Assembly (NCBI GenBank): GCA_026261815.1
Contig: JAMPIT010000174.1
Span: forward strand, 4,030,001 to 4,094,000
Length of the DNA: 64,000 nt
Reading direction: 5' to 3'
From: Monarcha castaneiventris obscurior
Lineage: Eukaryota; Chordata; Aves; Passeriformes; Monarchidae
Part shown: positions 62,183 to 64,000 of the stretch, piece by piece
Layout: every line of letters begins with the position of its first letter
Position numbering within the stretch: the stretch's first letter is position 1
The notes under the pieces: model-generated
Databases searched by the model: none
What the model was told of the DNA's origin: nothing
What the model saw: only the letters and a program-made list of their open reading frames with translations
Made by a program: the position numbers and the translations under genes

Positions 62183-63399
62183 AGCAGCAAAACACAGGCA
62201 AAACAAGTTAGAGAAATAAAAAATAAAGATGTATTAAAGTTTATTTCTAATATGAAAATGCCAGTTTTTATGACACAAATATTTTCTGCTTCCAGCAGTA
62301 TGACCTCATCCCATAACTGCAGGGGAAGCACAGCTCCTTCATATCACCATAAATATGTGGCTTTCTAAGGTTCTGCCTTCAGAAAAATATTTTCCCTGAA
62401 TCAGCACTGTGCAGGCTATTCTGAAAGATACATACAAAAATGCCTAGCACTAACTACTCTGTTCCAGGTGCTGAGTATAAGAGGGCTATTATTGTTGTCA
62501 CTAATTTAGCAATCAATTTTAACATTTTCTAGGACTCTTCTGACACATCATCTATCATCAAAGACATTAAACCTAAGGTAAGTTAAAAATAAAGTGGTAC
62601 ATAGCTTTAAAACGCCATTTCTAACCATGTTATAGCCTTTCTTGATTCTTGATTCTTTTGTTTTATTTATAGTTCTCTGTCCTTAATGGGATTACTGGGG
62701 GGGGGGGGGGGGAAGGAATTGCTACTTTCATGTAGTGTCTGAAATGTCATTTAGCTATAGTTATATCTCACCCACTGGTGAGATAGCAGGGGTATTTGTA
62801 CTCTCTATATTCTCTTACACTCACTGGAGACAAACATGTTGCCCTGACAGAAGCCCACCTTCACACATGAATAGTTTTGAGAGAGCCTCTTTTCCCACTC
62901 TTCTGGGGATAACTGGAAGGTAGGATGACAACCAGAGGGGGTAATATAAACATGTTGCATTTTTTCTTTAAACTGCCTCTAATCAGTGAAGACAGTGGCT
63001 TTTCCAGAAGGCAATCTGAGCAGCTGATGGCCTGAAATGTTTATGCACATTACATTCAAGCAGAAAACCTATCTGCTAGTCATCCTATGTTATCTTTAAT
63101 GCCATAAAAAAAAAAGAGACAAGCTTTCAGAACTGATTCTGATATTGACACTAAGTGATCTCTGAAATGCCCATCTCATCCCCCTCCCTGCAGAGGGAGA
63201 TGCAGAGGGAGCTTACAGTGACCAAACTCCTGAATTTAGGAATGTCATGTTGACCTATTGCCTGAAGTTGGGTAATGAATCAGACTGCAATCAGACTGCT
63301 GTGGTTGTTGATAGTGCCCTACCGCAAGATATCAAACACATAAAACTCTAGCCAGTGATTCAGTGCATGTTTATGTTAATGCATAATATGTTCTCTAGT
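62183..63399. other. Unique noncoding sequence with a G16 run
   Basis: No gene or transposon is recognised. The only notable element is the homopolymer G run at 62697-62712. Confidence 0.55.
62697..62712 (+). repeat. Poly(G) run of 16
   Basis: Sixteen consecutive G bases in otherwise AT-rich sequence. Such runs are rare and prone to length error in sequencing, so the exact count is uncertain. Confidence 0.9.
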
Positions 63400-63520
63400 T
63401 ATTTTGTCCAGTTCAATTTAAAATGTCTGTAGTAATTAGGCTTCTAGTCACTTCCTCAGAAAATTGTTCCACAATCTAATGTCACACAACCTCTAACCAT
63501 TTTTCTGTGCTGAAACTGCC
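63400..63520 (-). mobile_element. Ancient CR1/L3-like LINE 3' fragment, reverse orientation
   Basis: The + strand resembles the reverse complement of the 3' part of old CR1-type LINEs: 'tccagttcaatttaaaatgt', 'agtaattaggcttctagtca', 'cttcctcagaaaattgttcc', 'acaatctaatgtcac', and a decayed 'ctaaccatttttctgtgctgaa'. The 'cacttcc...gttcca...tctaat' spacing is characteristic of CR1 3' regions. It is more diverged than the CR1 copies at 3.5, 33.6 and 46.3 kb. Confidence 0.6.
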
Positions 63521-63639
63521 ATCAGAGCACGTAGATGAAAGGGGATTAGACTACATGGGTGAATGCATAGGAACATCAAGGAAGTAAAGGAAACAAAGCT
63601 GTTAGCATTGATGAACTAATGCATCCAATCAAACACCAG

Positions 63640-63815
63640 GAGGCTGAAGGTGTTGTCTTTCAGATGAAATGTGAAAGCAAGGCACTAAGCATTAGAGGCA
63701 ATTAAAGTTCTCTCAGCACTCTTTGCACTGTATCAGTGCTAACCCCTGGTTCCTGGCCACCTTCCAAATCACATAAATAATTCTGCTTTCCTAAATATTT
63801 CCCTGCCCTATAATT
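63640..63815 (+). mobile_element. Ancient vertebrate interspersed repeat, family unassigned
   Basis: The sequence follows a layout I recognise from widespread old vertebrate repeats: 'ggtgttgtctttcagatgaa', 'tgtgaaagcaaggcact' (from an AAACCGAGG-type block), 'attaaagttctctcagcact', 'ctttgca', 'gtgctaacccctggttcctg' and 'gccaccttccaaat', then 'ttctgctttccta'. I cannot name the family with confidence. It has no coding capacity. Confidence 0.5.
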
Positions 63816-64000
63816 TAGAAAGACAGCCATCTCTTAACATGAAACAGTATATTGATGCCAGGTTTAACCTCGAAGTAGGATGCTTATAAGTGAAAAGTAT
63901 TGCCAGTTATTTGTTATAGGTACAAGAAATATTTTATTTCCAATTACATTTTATTCACTCTTATCCTGGCATTATTTCCCTTATATACATAATGTACTCC
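63816..64000. other. Unique noncoding sequence to window end
   Basis: Nothing is recognised in the last bases. Confidence 0.5.

Overview
The window is AT-rich, intron-free-looking vertebrate nuclear DNA, almost certainly from a bird. The main evidence is several CR1 LINE copies. They are 5'-truncated and carry the avian CR1 3' end (a run ending in variants of ATTCTRTG-type octamers). Two solo LTRs have the compact layout of avian endogenous retroviruses. A few very old amniote-wide repeats (MIR-like, ancient CR1/L3-like) also survive. CpG is scarce, and there are no operons, ribosome binding sites, tRNA genes or CRISPR arrays. I cannot name the species. Abundant A/C and T/G low-complexity tracts and the CR1 3'-end types would fit a passerine or other neoavian bird, but that is a guess.

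I found no protein-coding host gene that I can support. The longest open frames (145-158 codons) have no recognisable domain, and the frames that are recognisable belong to transposons. The window reads as a gene desert or part of a very large intron.

Layout: 1-3.5 kb is unique sequence, followed by a short CR1 3' end (3.52-3.66 kb, +). 3.7-10.8 kb is unique, with a small tandem hairpin repeat at 5.75 kb and simple-sequence tracts near 9.7 and 10.25 kb. At 10.8-12.1 kb two CR1 copies of different subfamilies lie head to tail on the + strand, the second keeping the end of ORF2. 12.1-18.0 kb is unique. At 18.0-18.4 kb is a solo LTR with TATA box and AATAAA, followed by an old MIR-like SINE (18.55-18.75 kb). 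18.8-28.2 kb is unique, with a perfect 15-bp-stem hairpin at 21.27 kb and a T/G tract at 23.7 kb. A second solo LTR with probable 6-bp target duplication lies at 28.16-28.48 kb. 28.5-33.6 kb is unique, with a palindromic AT tract at 32.4-32.56 kb. CR1 fragments on the - strand lie at 33.6-33.96 and 37.95-38.03 kb. 38-46.3 kb is unique. At 46.3-47.2 kb a + strand CR1 abuts a - strand CR1 remnant that preserves ORF1 esterase, the start of ORF2, and a reverse-transcriptase motif with a mutated catalytic aspartate. 47.2-54 kb is unique. An ancient CR1/L3-like fragment lies at 54.0-54.25 kb. 54.3-62 kb is unique apart from a striking period-10 A7C3 tract at 58.4 kb and a TATA-type promoter-like site at 60.2 kb. 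Old repeats lie at 62.1, 63.4 and 63.65 kb, and a 16-G run at 62.7 kb.

No new defence, biosynthetic or mobile system is visible. The observations most worth checking are the internally deleted CR1 with ORF1 esterase, the two solo LTRs as possible lineage markers, the helically phased A-tract/G4 tract, and the perfect hairpins.
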